Positions 20,440 to 32,651 are shown, counted from the stretch's first letter. The stretch is DNA of 64,000 bases from Hermatobates lingyangjiaoensis (GCA_026182355.1 JAPFBL010000223.1:248001-312000), one strand, 5' to 3'. Numbers and translations: made by a program. The notes: generated by a model from the letters alone, not told the origin.

Positions 20440-20830
20440 GCTACTTTAATATAAAAATACTTCATTCTGAAAATATGCTAAATTATAAATGTTAAATTTT
20501 GGTTTCATAATTTCGGTTCTTGTATTTTAAATGACATTAAAAAAAATGTTAACATTTAAATTTTTTTTTTTAATATTGATATTAATATGAAATTCAAAAT
20601 TCTGAAATCATGCTGAATTCTAAATGGTAAAATGTTAGTTTTTGTTTTTTTTTTGTATTTGAAATGGAATTTAACAAATACATAATTAACTTACAAAAAT
20701 TATAAGTATTTATATTTTATTTTTATTTTTTACTTTTGCGATGTGTGAAATGCCACGAAAATTATGTTGGGCTTTTTCAAAATTTTAACTTGCCGAACTC
20801 AAAAGGTTTTTTATCACTGGTTTAGATATG
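20440..20830. repeat. Dispersed AT-rich repeat, copy 2
   Basis: Partner of 6230-6490. The copy carries an internal near-repeat (TTCTGAAATCATGCTGAATT... after TTCTGAAAATATGCTAAATT...). From 20830 to about 21370 nothing is recognised. Confidence 0.5.
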
Positions 20831-21376
20831 ACGGACGTATGCCTCGTTTGAAGGTTGGTGTATTATACTTTTGTGATAGTTACAAAACTTCCTGTATCTC
20901 ACAGTCACGTAAGTGTTGATGTGAAATGCATGGACCAGTTATTTATTAAATTCTATCGTATAAAGTCGTTTTACTAAAAAGAAAAAAAATCAAACAATAT
21001 TGTTTTGAAAGTAAGAATAGTATTTCCTTGCATAGTAACTGATCCCTGTCAAGGCTTATCTTTGAACAATGAACAGATATGATATCTTTCTGTTCTTGAC
21101 AAGTTATCTTTCACGAAAAGAACCTTTGCGATAGTTGCATTTGCGAGTATCGTGTACCTGGGCAAAATGTCAGATGAACAATAGACTCGACTGAATTGAA
21201 CTTACTGCTATAGATTTAAAATGAAATGCTTCTCTTTCATTACGATTCCAATGAGCCTTATAGCGTGCTCTAAAAAGTTTTTGAAAAATAGTTTTAAAAC
21301 TTTTTTTAAACTATAGTTGAAAATAGTTCAAAACTTATAATAGTTTTGAAAAATTTTAAATAAATTTATTTTTAAT

Positions 21377-22010
21377 TTGCAAATTTCAGACCAGTTACAG
21401 CAACACCTACTTCTCATTCAACCTTGGCTTCGCCGGTGGCGCATAAAAATCAATGAGAAGAAAAGCTCTCAAATAACTTTTACTCTTCGACAAAACTATT
21501 GCCTCCTAGTATCCCTAAACAATGAGATAATACCTCCAGCAACCACAGTACGCTACCTAGGACTACACTTTGACACACGCATGACATGGAACCAACACAA
21601 GTATGAAACGAACAGAGACAACAGACGTTACAAACGCCTTATAAGACTATTAGACAGAAAATCAGAACTCACAATAACAGACATGACTCCACATATAAAC
21701 ACAATCTTGAGCCTTCTTGCTTATGCTATAGAACTTTGGGGTTCCTGCCAAGCTTCATTTTCGTCTACACGAGCCATCCAATCAAAAATACTCAGAAACT
21801 CTCGCATCTCCCATTTTACGTCCCAAATATAATCATTCACCGTGATCTTAAAGTCCCTTTCGTTCTCGACTATTCAAAAGACCGCTACAAAAAAACACAG
21901 TAAACTCTAACTCCTCGCAAACCCACTTGTTACAATATCTTTCCAACTGAATCCCCACTAACCCAAGACTAAAACGACAATGGCTTACGTGACTTTCTGT
22001 CGTTCATAAA
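21377..22010 (+). pseudogene. Jockey-like LINE: degraded 3' part of RT ORF
   Basis: The open frame 21377-21832 contains the thumb/connection region of Jockey-clade RTs: LQQHLLLIQPWLRRWRIKIN, KSSQITFTLR, PATTVRYLGLHFDTRMTWNQH and the later YAIELWGSCQ, followed by IQSKILRN. After about 21815 the frame shifts: IIHRDLKVPFVLDYS and, near 21965, PRLKRQWLT (the usual end of these ORFs) are found in other frames. It begins without the catalytic YADD region, so it is a 5'-truncated dead copy. It differs from the fragments at 2.5 and 4.4 kb, so at least two Jockey-like lineages are present. Confidence 0.82.
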
Positions 22011-22169
22011 GCCTTAAACATAGTTACGGAGTGCCACAAATGGGTGTCCACCCGATTTCGCACAAAATCAAAGAGCTAAAGGAGTTTTTTTAACCCTGAA
22101 ATCAAAATTACTTCTAAATACTATGACATTGTAGTCGAAGTATCAAAAATTTAAAAAATTATTTAATTG

Positions 22170-22385
22170 CAAATATTGTAGTTGAAAAATACTTTTAAAA
22201 ACAGTATTACGCAAATAAAACATAGAAACATTTACGACCTTAAAAACTTATTTTGGCATAAAATTTCAGATTTTTTGTTAGCGTTTTATTATTTTAATTT
22301 TTTTTCTATTTTCTATTATTATCCCTCAAAATGCTGCCTCATGGCACGTGCCACCCGGGATGGACCACCCCCCCCCCCTCTGCTA
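22170..22385. repeat. Dispersed repeat with GGCACGTG end, copy 2
   Basis: Partner of 7185-7390. The copy ends in CACGTGCCACCCGGGATGG and a poly-C run. From 22386 to about 24090 no gene is recognised, only AT-rich DNA with several poly-A runs. Confidence 0.55.
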
Positions 22386-24099
22386 CGCAACTGATGCATT
22401 AACATTAAATTCTACCGTAGTAATCTGTTGCTGTGGGTCAGAGTCCCTTCCTAGAGATATCCCTTGAGTTGTTTAATGTTTCGACAGAATACACTTATTT
22501 ATCGAAAAAACTGTTTATCGTCTGAGAGTTTAATTCAAGCTGCCTGATAGCTACACGCTTTTCCTGGCTATGTCTGCTGCACGATATCTCGATGAAGGTA
22601 ATGCTAAGATGGCAAGTTCGCTTTCAGTATAGAGTTGGTCTCGGCTTGTGTCGTTCTGCTAACAATAGCCCTAAGTGGGTCTATTGATTGACAAGTGGCG
22701 TCTACTCTTAGCGCATCTGTCTATCGCTTTGGCTCGCTTTTTACTGAAAAACATTTACTGACCAGCAGTTGATAGGGTAACCCCATATCAGCGATCACCT
22801 GTTCTCTTATATAGCCTACACGTATTCATTTGCAAATTATAATAATAAAAACAATTATAATACAATATAGACATTCATTGTCAAATAATTAAATTTAGAG
22901 AAATACAGTACAAAAGGTATAACATTTGATACTTAATATTATATTATAAATTATGGTAATTATATTAATGATATTCTTATAATTTTTTTTTATTGTTTAA
23001 ACCGATCCCCTAGCGGGTCTTAAATTCAGCCGTTTACCGTCTTTTTGTTTGATCAGTGATTCTACAGATTCTACATTGAATTCTCTTTATTAACATCTCC
23101 TTCTACAGTGTATTTCATTTCGTGAATACCCATTATGAATAAGTATATGTATTAAAAAAAAACAAAAATGGTGGTTGAACCGGATTTTATAAAATAAAAT
23201 TACGATATAGTTGATCTATGATCGGTATTTGTAAAGTAGTTTCCGAACTACTAGTTGAAAACTAAAGAGATAAAAAGAGAGTCAATTAGTAATGAAAAGG
23301 AAAGACAAGGGTGGAAAACAAAATCTATGGAATAATAAATAAGGACCTTATAGTTATGTGACAAAACAGAAGTATGAATAATTGTGAAAGGAGAGAAATG
23401 GAGGATGGATTCTTGAGTGGAAACAATGAAGTACAACTGGTGATCCACCAATCCAAGATGAATTGCAGTTTTTATAGCTTTGCAGTAATGAGAGCTTTAT
23501 TTACACATTTTATATTAAAAATATTATACAAAAAAAAAAGAAATAAAAAAAAAACAAATTTATTGACATCCGAAAGTAAATAGATGACAAAGTAAATGTC
23601 AGAGAAATAGTAATTGAAGTTTATTATATAAATGATTTGTTACACAAATGTAAAAAAAAGGTTTGTTTTCAAAGCACATTTTAACTTTAATTTCTTTTAG
23701 AGGATGACAGCGCAATTTGTTAATCGGCACTTTGTAATTACTCTGTACTATAGGGTTGATTCCACATCAGTGGTCCTAAATGTTTTCTTTCTCAAATTTA
23801 TTGGAGTAAAGATCTTTAACGATATCGTCAGATCGTTATAGACATAATAGCAGAATAAACTTGTAAAATTAAATTCATAAATATTTTGAAAAAAAAAAAG
23901 AAAATTTGTAATGTAAATAATAAAAGCAACATAATTAATATTTTTAAGGGTCAATTAAAGAATTTTTTAATATTTTATAATATTTTTTCTATAAATTGCC
24001 AGTCAAAGAAACTTATTGACATCATCTGTAATTATGTGTACTCCAATAACAGCATAGCGCCTCCGCCTTTAAGCAAGAACCAGCTGAATAAACTACTGA

Positions 24100-24275
24100 A
24101 TAAAACTGAATAAAACACACACAAAAAAGACTCACAACGACATTTCGACATTGTCGTCATCGGGCAGAAGTAGTCCCTTTGAGTAACTGAAGCTAACTCA
24201 AAGGGACTACTTCTGCTCGATGACGACGAATGTCGAAATGTCGTTGTGAGTCTTTTTTGTGTATGTGTTTTTATC
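24100..24275. mobile_element. Hairpin element F1: inverted motif pair
   Basis: The arms (24108-24180 and 24195-24270) are near-perfect inverted copies with an approximately 15-bp centre. Each has a hammerhead-like motif in which the core UG is replaced (CCGATGA or TCGATGA), then an extra C, stem II GACA/TGTC, GAA and the self-complementary AATGTCGTT with wobble pairs. Activity is doubtful because U4 is C. An outer block at 24303-24325 resembles the tail of H1. Confidence 0.65.
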
Positions 24276-24379
24276 TGTTTTTCTCTTTCCTGTGTGAACT
24301 AGTAGTCCTGTTGGACCGTTTCAAGTTTTATATATATATTAGTATATTTTGGGAGCAGACTTTCATTTAAACATGTTTT

Positions 24380-24667
24380 ATTAAAGAGTTTGCCGATTTT
24401 CATTTTTGTCCTTTTCAAGTTTCCTAAACTTAGTTTTCAACCCTTCAGGTAATATATACATCAATTCTCCATATGATTTATTACGTGGGAACAATTTATT
24501 GTGTAGTTTTATGGTTTAGAATTATAACTTCGATTAATTTTATGGAGTTCAGTAATAAATCATATGGAAAATTGATGTATATATTACCTGAAGCGTTGAA
24601 AACTAAGTTTAGGAAACTTGAAAAATTAAACAGAAAAAGGACAAAAATGAAAATCGGTATACTCTTT

Positions 24668-24670
<3 letters not shown>
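24380..24670. repeat. Large inverted repeat without ribozyme core
   Basis: The arms 24380-24482 and about 24558-24665 are inverted copies (AAACTTAGTTTTCAACCCTTC and its mirror), separated by about 75 bp. A (TA)n run of about 48 bp follows at 24670-24718. It may be another PLE-type hairpin that has lost its motif. The frames it contains are not proteins. Confidence 0.65.
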
Positions 24671-24717
<47 letters not shown>

Positions 24718-24848
24718 GTATTTTATTTAATATAGCTGTCCTAGTCGAAGTTTTTGTCCGTTAACATTGTTGTTCCTTTAAATAATGTAAATTTCATTTT
24801 CTTAGTTAAAAAATTCTTACTTCTGCCTGTGAAAAAGGTTGAAGAACG

Positions 24849-24929
24849 GATGAAGACGGATCATCCGAAAATTTGAGTTTGTAAGTGTGTCTCTTTCTCT
24901 GTGTGTTGATTTTCTTCATTTTTGAACTG

Positions 24930-24931
<2 letters not shown>
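24849..24931 (+). ncRNA. Solo family E half-element with decayed hammerhead-like motif
   Basis: ATGAAGACGGATCATCCGAAAATTTGAG matches element E1 (60286-60318), but core C3 is A and stem I is lost. The downstream GTAAGTGTGTCTCTTT is shared with E1. It ends against a (TA)n run (about 24936-24980). Confidence 0.55.
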
Positions 24932-24980
<49 letters not shown>

Positions 24981-24988
<8 letters not shown>

Positions 24989-26143
24989 CTCGTAGGCGTT
25001 GTGTGTGCAGGTCGTCTAAGTACAGGCCACTAATAGACCATTTATACCCATCTAAAACCTCGATTAATTTTAAATTAAGATATCTAAATTTCTTTTTACT
25101 TAGTTTAATGAGAATTGAGTTGTTTGACATGTTGTTGCTCTATGTTGCGTCAGAGATATTAAATAGGCGCATGATTTTTGTGTCTATTGCTTGATTAAGG
25201 CTGAGTTGAAAGCCAGCTGGAGTAGTGATTTAGTTGATTGGTGCGGGAGGGAGTGGTCGGCAGACGCAGTCGTGGACATTGAGGACAGAGGTACGTATCA
25301 GGTCGATAGCGTACAATTAGGTCTCTGGGTCACTCTCCTTTGCCTTACTTCTCTACCTTCCCCCAACAGATTCACCTTCGTCTTTTATTCCCATTGTTTT
25401 TTTTTTTGTCTCTTGGAAACAGGTACATTGGTCTTCCTTATTAAATAGTCACAAAGGAATGATGATACTACGACTAGTGAGAAATAAAATATTGAAATGA
25501 TGTAAAATTCAATAATCTTTACCGGAATATCTTTTTTAAGATGACCTCTTAGTTCTTCGGCAACACAATGAATAATTTGTTAAATTTTTTTTTTAAGAAA
25601 GTTGTTTGAGTGAACTCGCGTCGCGTGTATTTGCGACTGTGCATACTATTCTCTAGTTATCCACAAAGCAGATTTTTCGCAGAATCTGCATTAGTCATTC
25701 CCAATCCTAGATCAGTAGCGACGCGTAATACATTAAATCAGGAGGTTCTTAACCCTCGGATGATTCAGACCCCCTATGCATTGTCCAATATGGTGCCATA
25801 CCCCATTCACTTGACTTGAAATAATTATTACACCAATCCTATTATGTGCTAGTATATCTTCCAAATGTGTCAATAAATAAATAAAATAAATCTATTGTAA
25901 ATTAGTTTGTTCTAAAATTATTAATGAGTTTTCAATCATTTTAAAAACTGATACTCTCTTACATTTTACTTTAATCAACTTCGAAATTACGACGTTAACT
26001 ATGAGCTAACCTTATTCCCACTTAAAAAAATTAAGATCACCGACTATTTTCGAACCTCATGCTGTCACTCAATTCATCAACCGCAGTTGACTTCACATTT
26101 CTGTTTAATACTCCACTCTTATTGCTTATTAGTCACTAAACTG
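24981..26143. other. No recognised gene; possible single hAT end near 25738
   Basis: A GC-richer segment lies at 25196-25370. A CAGGAGGTTCTTAACCCTCG box at about 25739 looks like a hAT terminus, but no second end or target duplication was found. Confidence 0.35.
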
Positions 26144-26462
26144 TAATTTACTAGTATTAGGAGGAATTCAAGAATTATGCCTCCAGAAAGAAAAAATAAA
26201 AAGAAAAAAAAGTTTAATATGATACTAAGAATGCTTTTCGAACACTTTCAGGTTAACATGTGCACTTTTGAGGGTCATTCCCGTAGATCGACCCTCAACC
26301 CTGTACATGTTAACCTTAAGAGGAGCACTTAGTGTTCGAAACGAGTTGTTAGATTCATATTAAACTTTTTTTCGTGTGTGTGAGAAACGTCATTCTTGAA
26401 TTCTTCTAATATGAGTAAATACCACAGAAAACGGATTGCACAAGTAATGATTAATTTACTAG
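26144..26462. mobile_element. Hairpin element B2 with 11-bp TSD
   Basis: The element at 26155-26451 is flanked by the exact 11-bp repeat TAATTTACTAG (26144-26154, 26452-26462). Its arms match B1 (TCAAGAATTATGCC, CGACCCTCAACCCTGTACATG), with the 36-nt tail ACCACAGAAAACGGATTGCA on the right side. Both motifs are decayed: the left lacks most of stem II and the core, the right reads TTAAGAGGAG. Confidence 0.75.
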
Positions 26463-26558
26463 CTTTAGAAATACATGTACCGAAAAGTATATACGTTAAC
26501 TCCTAGATTCAAGTTACAAAACAGCTTAAACATATGTATAATAATTGAATATTTCTAC

Positions 26559-26777
26559 TAATACCTTTATAAAAAGATTTCACATAAACACGTGAAATAA
26601 CAATCATTGATCAAACCGCAATATGAAATGGGAAAACAAAACTAAGATCTTTCAACTGTAACAATCGGTCTTCGGCAGAGTAGTTGAGTTTTTGACTCTG
26701 ACGAAGACCGATTGTTACAGTTAAAAGATCTTAGTCTTGTTTTCCCATTTCATATTGTGGTTTGATCGTTAATACCT
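26559..26777. mobile_element. Hairpin element C4 (family C) with probable TSD
   Basis: The inverted family C arms have their tail on the left (AAAAAGATTTCACATAAACACG). The flanks share TAATACCT (26559-26566 and 26770-26777). Both motifs carry inactivating changes: CTGCCGA on the minus side, and AAAA for GAAA on the plus side. The arms stay paired because they mutated partly in parallel (ACTGTAACAATCGG). Confidence 0.68.
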
Positions 26778-27394
26778 AATATGTCTATCATTATTTTTAA
26801 AATTTATAAAATCGAAAGTTATTTTCTGTGCAAGAAGAATCTTCCGATATAGACAAGCTGACTCAATCAATATTTAGTCGCAATTTATCTGAAAGCAATA
26901 CATTAAAGAAATTGAGCTACCATTAGAGCAATTTGTTATATTATTTTTTCATTCTCCACAACAGGTTTTCTTCAATTTAGCCAAGTATTTGGAAGAAGGT
27001 TTAATTTCACGGATACTTGATTTAATTTAGTGACACGGTTCAGTTGTGTAGAATTGCTTTTCATTCCTTGGGTGAAACATGTGGTCAAGTCGTTCTTAGC
27101 AAAAACTTTTTACGGGGTGTTTTTTAAATAACTTTTTTTCTGTGGGAAATAATTGAGGAAGAATATTAAAATATCTAATTTCATATAATTCTTTTATTTC
27201 TTTCAGATTTATTTCTTATTTCTTATTATTTATTTATTTATTTCATGGCTTTCAGACTCTCGTTACCTTAATGTAGCTAAGTGCATAACTTCTTTCTATT
27301 AAATATATCAAGGTGTAAATGACTTTCGGAGACTTACAGGATTTTTATCATTATTTCTTGTCTTGAAGGGAGTAATAAGTTTGGTATCAGAGGA

Positions 27395-29131
27395 GTTAGT
27401 GATACTTCGTCGTAGTAGTGAAACTGTGGGTCTCGTAGTAGTGATGCTATTGGTTTCGTTGTAGTGATACTATTGGTATCGTAGTAATACTACTATGGGT
27501 TTCGTAGTAATGATACTATGGGCTTCGTTGTAGTGATACTATTGGTGTCGTAGTAATACTACCATGGGTTTCGTAGTAATGATACTATGGGCTTCGTAGT
27601 AGTGATACTATTGGTTTCGTAGTAATGATACTATGGGCTTCGTAGTAGTGATACTATTGGTTCGTAGTAATGATACTATGACTTCGTAGTAGTGATACTA
27701 TTGGTTTCGTAGTAATGACTACTATGGTGTCATAGTAATGACTACTATGGGCTTTCGTAGTAATGATACTATGGGCTTCGTAGTAGTGATACTATTGGTT
27801 TCGTAGTAATGATACTATGGGTTTCGTAGTAGTGATACTATTGGTTTCGTAGTAATGATACTATGGGCTTCGTAGTAGTGATACTATTGGTTTCGTAGTA
27901 ATGATACTATGGGCTTCGTAGTAGTGATACTATTGGTTTCGTTGTAGTGATACTATTGGTTTCGTAGTAATACTACTATGGGTTTCGTAGTAATGATACT
28001 ATGGGCTTCGTTGTAGTGATACTATTGGTGTCGTAGTAATACTACTATGGGTTTCGTAGTAAAGATACTATGGGCTTCGTAGTAGTGATACTATTGGTTT
28101 CGTAGTAATGATACTATGGGCTTCGTAGTAGTGATACTATTGGTTTCGTAGTAATGATACTATGGGCTTCGTAGTAGTGATACTATTGGTTTCGTAGTAA
28201 TGATACTATGGGCTTGTAGTAGTGTATACTATTGGTTTCGTAGTAATGATACTATGGGCTTCGTAGTAGTGATACTATTGGTTTCGTTGTAGTGATACTA
28301 TTGGTTTCGTAGTAATACTACTATGGGTTTCGTAGTAATGATACTATGGGCTTCGTTGTAGTGATACTATTGGTGTCGTAGTAATACTACTATGGGTTTC
28401 GTAGTAATGATACTATGGGCTTCGTAGTAGTGATACTATTGGTTTCGTAGTAATGATACTATGGGCTTCGTAGTAGTGATACTATTGGTTTCGTAGTAAT
28501 GATACTATGGACTTCGTAGTAGTGATACTATTGGTTTCGTTGTAGTGATACTATTGGTGTCGTAGTAATACTACTATGGGTTTCGTAGTAATGATACTAT
28601 GGGCTTCGTAGTAGTGATACTATTGGTTTCGTAGTAATGATACTATGGGCTTCGTAGTAGTGATACTATTGGTTTCGTAGTAATGATACTATGGGCTTCG
28701 TAGTAGTGATACTATTGGTTTCGTAGTAATGATACTATGGGCTTCGTAGTAGTGATACTATGGTTTCGTTGTAGTGATACTATTGGGTTTCGTAGTAATA
28801 CTACTATGGGTTTCGTAGTAATGATACTATGGGCTTCGTAGTAGTGATACTATTGGTTTCGTAGTAATGATACTATGGGTTTCGTAGTAATGATACTATG
28901 GGCTTCGTAGTAGTGATACTATTGGTTTCGTAGTAATGATACTATGGGCTTCGTAGTAGTGATACTATTGGTTTCGTAGTAATGATACTATGGGCTTCGT
29001 AGTACTGATACTATTGGTTTCGTAGTAATGATACTATGGGCTTCGTAGTAGTGATACTATTGGTTTCGTTGTAGTGATACTATTGGTTTCGTAGTAATAA
29101 TACTATGGGTTTCATAGTAATGATACTATAT
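27395..29131. repeat. 23-bp satellite array, about 75 monomers with higher-order pattern
   Basis: Head-to-tail copies of a 23-bp monomer, TTTCGTAGTAATGATACTATGGG, alternating with TTTCGTAGTAGTGATACTATTGG to give a 46-bp dimer. A variant block (CGTTGTAGTGATACTATT, then AATACTACTATGGG) reappears at about 27456, 27939, 28284, 28540 and 28770, indicating higher-order amplification. Copies are very similar, so expansion is recent. From 26778 to 27394 no feature is recognised. Confidence 0.93.
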
Positions 29132-29744
29132 AGTTCTATTACAATTACTGTAGTACTGAGTGTAGTCAAGTAAAAGTGTTACTTTACATGTTAGTGGTTG
29201 TGGAAACTGGAGTAGGACTGTATTGTATTTAGGATGTGTTAGTGTTATGTTAATCAAATTGAGAAGGAGACCATATGTCAATTAACATAGAATTTAAACA
29301 AATTTTGTAATTGTATCTCTTATAGGTATTTGCCAACTCTTCTGTTTGTTAAGGAAAACAATTTTCTTGTGAAATTGGTGATTGGAAAGGAAAAGTCAGG
29401 GAGGGACTATCGGCTGTCTCATCGGACAAACCAGTTAATAATAGCCACCAGCCCCCAATGCTGCTTTGATGAGAACCAAATAAATCATAATTGAGGCCGG
29501 TGTACAGTGGGGATATTTTTAACTAGAATCATGTCTTTTACTAAATCCTTTTACTAAAGCTGGTCTCGTGTCTGGATTCTATTTATCTTCTCATCCAATT
29601 TAACAAGTAAATATTTACTGCGTGTCTTCTTAACAGGATCACAGTCTGCTTGCTTTCAATTTCTTAATCCTTGGGGTATTCTACTTGAGTTTGTACTAAT
29701 TAAAAAAAAGTCGTTTATAATTGAAACAATATGATAAATCAGAT
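29132..29744. other. Unique spacer between two related satellite arrays
   Basis: No gene was found. GC content is higher than average at 29400-29470. Confidence 0.4.
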
Positions 29745-30300
29745 GTACGTAGTAGTGATGCTATGGATTTCGTAGTAATGATACTTGGATTTTATAGTAG
29801 GAATACTATGGGTTTCGTAGTAGTGATGTAATGGGTTTCGTAGTAGTGATACTATGGATTCCGTAGTAATGATTCTGTGGGTTCGTAGTAATAATACATG
29901 GGTTTCATAATAGGAATACTATGTGTTTCATAGTAATGGTAAATGGGTTTCGTGGTAGTGATGTTATGGGTTTCGTAGTAGTGATGCTACGGGTTTCGTA
30001 GTAATGATACATGGGTTTCGTAGTAGTGGTACTATGTGTTTCATTGTAATAATACATGGGTTTCATAGTAGTGATTCTATGGACTTCATAGTAATGATAC
30101 TGTGGGTTTCGTAGTAATAATACAAGGGTTTCATAGTAGTGGTACATTGGTTTCATAGTAGTGATACTATGGATTTCATAGTAATGATACATGGGTTCCG
30201 TAGTAGTGATACTATGTGTTTTTTAGTAATGATACTATGGGTTTCATAGTAATGGTACACGGGTTTCGAAGTAATGATACATCGGTTTAATAGTAGTAAT
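29745..30300. repeat. Diverged 23-24-bp satellite array
   Basis: About 24 copies of the same monomer as the first array, but far more diverged (TTTCATAGTAATGATACATGGG, TCGTAGTAGTGATGCTATGG). This looks like an older edge of the same satellite. Periodic minus-strand frames inside it are repeat artefacts. Confidence 0.88.
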
Positions 30301-30380
30301 TTGTCTTTTATATTAATAGTAGTAATTGTATATATAAATATGTATATAAATATAAATATATATATATAAATTGTATATAT

Positions 30381-30411
30381 AACGTTTAATGATTGTAAAT
30401 CATTAAACGTT
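30381..30411. repeat. 31-bp hairpin (AACGTTTAATGATT arms)
   Basis: Perfect 14-bp arms with a 3-bp centre next to a TA-rich microsatellite. No downstream T-run or gene gives it a function. Confidence 0.5.
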
Positions 30412-31403
30412 ATTACATTCTTACAGCCTCAATGTTAATTATTGCCGTCATGAGAGAGGTAGCTTTCTATAAGATCGTGCTCAGCGACAAGATAGATCGC
30501 TGAAATAATACTTGGAATATTCGCTGAAAAAACGATTAAAAATATCACAAAGGTTCAGAAATAAACAATAGAAATAAATTAATATCCTCAAATTGTTGAC
30601 TATGTCTTGTTGAGGAGAGAGAACATACTGTAAAGTACTCTTTAGAAATGAATTGTAATTTGTCTGTGACTTGTGGTTTCTAAATCTCATCATGAATGGG
30701 CCTTGTTAAGCGCAGAGTGCAGACTAAAGAGCTCTGTTTGAGGAGCATTTCAAACACTGTTATGCTCGATTGCAAGCAGTTGGAAACGGAAAGTGATATT
30801 GAGAAATGACATATGGGTGTGCGGTGGCCGCCAGCACGTAGGCGGCTTACCTTGCTTCCTCAAGTTCATTGTCTGCTGGCCTTGTCTATCGTCACTCTTC
30901 TGACTCATGCCTTCTTTCCGCTTGTCCCCCCAGACGGCTATACTTTTTCCAAAAATAGTCACACCTCCATTACTTTTTATTTTTCTCTACCTATTTCTTT
31001 TGTTTCTCTCTCAATTCTTTCTTTTGTTTTGTTTTTTTTTCATTTCTCAATTATTTATTCTCATGATTATTTTAATATTTATAGTTATTACCCTTTTTTT
31101 AACTTATCTTATGGATTTTTTGTTATTTTATATACTCACGTTATAATTTTTAAATTTTATGTTTTAATTTTTTTATCTCCAGAAGTAGGGAAAAGTAACT
31201 TTTTCGTTTAGTTTTCTGATAATATTAGACATTTAATTCCCATACTTAAAAACAGGGCTAATTGAAAGGCTGTAATACATGATTATGACATCTGGTACCT
31301 GTGTTGACCTTTATACGCACCAAGCCATATTTCAGGCCATATCGTTTTTAAATCAAGTCAGGTTGTCTTTTTACGATTTGCCCTTTAGCCGTCCCATGTT
31401 CAC
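30412..31403. other. No recognised gene
   Basis: Positions 30810-30950 are GC-rich (GCGGTGGCCGCCAGCACG). 30960-31150 is strongly pyrimidine-biased. Open frames here are low-complexity Phe/Ser/Leu runs. Confidence 0.4.
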
Positions 31404-31622
31404 ATGGCGACGCCCAGGGTGGACCACGCGGAGGCGGTCAACTCGATACTATTCGCGCAACAGTATATTTACATCGCGAAACGGTTACACTGGGTACGAA
31501 TGATACTTCGGAGCAAAAGGAAGATCCCATGTAACATAACTAGGTCAGACGTTGTCAGGCTTACACAAGATGGTGCATTAAACACTTTCTTTACCACGGG
31601 GAGAGGCATTGCCGCAGTCTGA
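31404..31622 (+). CDS. Unrecognised 72-codon open frame with elevated GC
   Basis: The frame starts MATPRVDHAEAVNSI, continues with basic segments (RMILRSKRKIPCNIT) and ends FFTTGRGIAAV. A stop lies six codons upstream. Composition is markedly less AT-rich than the flanks, with normal amino-acid complexity. It could be the end of a mobile-element or foreign gene or a host exon. I recognise no domain, and there is no promoter or splice evidence. Confidence 0.25.
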   Translation: MATPRVDHAEAVNSILFAQQYIYIAKRLHWVRMILRSKRKIPCNITRSDVVRLTQDGALNTFFTTGRGIAAV

Positions 31623-32040
31623 ACCCGTAATGTGATGTTTGTTCAGCATCCGCGTTGTTTGAAGAGTCAGTAATGTTTCAAGATCAGTAGAAATTTCATG
31701 TATATAAACAGTCCTTGTTTAGATAAAGAACTGTTTTTCATGGAATATCGAAGTATGCTTCCTCGTGGTTCCAAATCTAAGGTTTGGGTAGGCATTAGGG
31801 AGTCTCTCGTCAGTGTATGATTAGAAACTTCACCATGTGAGACCTATGGCGTTTCATGATGAGCAGTGCAGCAGTGTAAATCACTAAACCTGCACCAGCA
31901 GGAATGGATAAGTTTAGTGGGAACTGAGTCATGATACCTGGTGTAAACAAATGTTACTCCTAAACCCGCAGATTGGGTAGATTACTATAGCAAAATTCAA
32001 CCATCATGTTTACTATTAAATAAATGCATATTGTTACTAA
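31623..32040. other. Possible SINE-like segment at 31790-31980
   Basis: The stretch around CTAAACCTGCACCAGCAGGAATGG resembles CTAAACCTTTACCAGTAGGAACGG inside the GC-rich element at 45443-46046, so the two may be distant relatives. No ends were defined. Confidence 0.35.
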
Positions 32041-32044
32041 TACT

Positions 32045-32275
32045 GAGGTTAGTATGATTTATATTAGAAGTAGGGAAGACTGTCATACCTCGTAAGATGT
32101 TCTTGGAGTTTTGGAGCGATTTCGGACGTTGTCAATCTTCAATCGCAACTAACGTAAGTGCTAACAGCTCCTTAGGTTAGTTAGGTTTGAAGATGGACAA
32201 CGACTCAAAGAACATATTACGAGTTATGACGGTTTTCCTATTTCTAATATAAATGATATTTACTATTGTTTATGG
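32045..32275. mobile_element. Hairpin element J (family G) with decayed motifs
   Basis: The inverted arms read ATATTAGAAGTAGGGAAGAC/TATTTCTAATATAA and GTCATACCTCGTAAGATGTTC and its mirror. The inner minus motif (TTGAAGATTGACAACGTCCGAAATCGCTCC) has lost the palindrome. The plus motif lacks GAAA. The sequence is the same family as the 3' ends of PLE-2 and PLE-4, which links the stand-alone hairpins to coding PLEs. Confidence 0.68.
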
Positions 32276-32651
32276 CAAATGGATTACGCTTTGATTGAAT
32301 GTGTCAAGTGGGCCGGCAGTCTGCGGCAGTTGGACTTGGAAAGTGAGAATACAGGCAGCACTGAGGACCGGTTGGTGCATGCTTAGCCAGGGTGATTGGC
32401 TGAGTTGGTGGCACTCCAAGTGTAGTCTGAAATAGACTATGCCAGCCTCTCCAGTGCTCTCGGCTCATTAGCCCACTCTCAGCTCATCACTTCCTCCTTC
32501 TCTCCTCTAACCATCTCTAACCACCTCTAACCACTCGCTAGTAACCTTCCGCATTTCCTTTTGCTTTTCTGTTCATCAACACCTAAATTAACATTAGAAC
32601 ATTACAGCGGTTAATATCACATTTACTGTTATATTACAATCCTAGAATACC
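32276..32651. other. No recognised gene
   Basis: A GC-richer patch at 32300-32420 is followed by a pyrimidine-rich CTCTAACCA repeat near 32505-32545. Confidence 0.35.

Noticed and set aside
24473..24718. 81-codon frame ending in Ile-Tyr repeats
   Set aside because: It covers a palindrome and a (TA)n microsatellite. No protein-like conservation.
27395..29131. CRISPR-like regular repeats
   Set aside because: There are no unique spacers. Monomers are contiguous, and the genome is eukaryotic.
29905..30192. Periodic minus-strand frame with repeated Tyr/Thr/Lys blocks
   Set aside because: It is a translation of the diverged 23-24-bp satellite.
30813..31211. 132-codon plus-strand frame with hydrophobic runs
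   Set aside because: It is a pyrimidine-rich tract giving Phe/Ser/Leu. No motif, and two overlapping frames look equally open.
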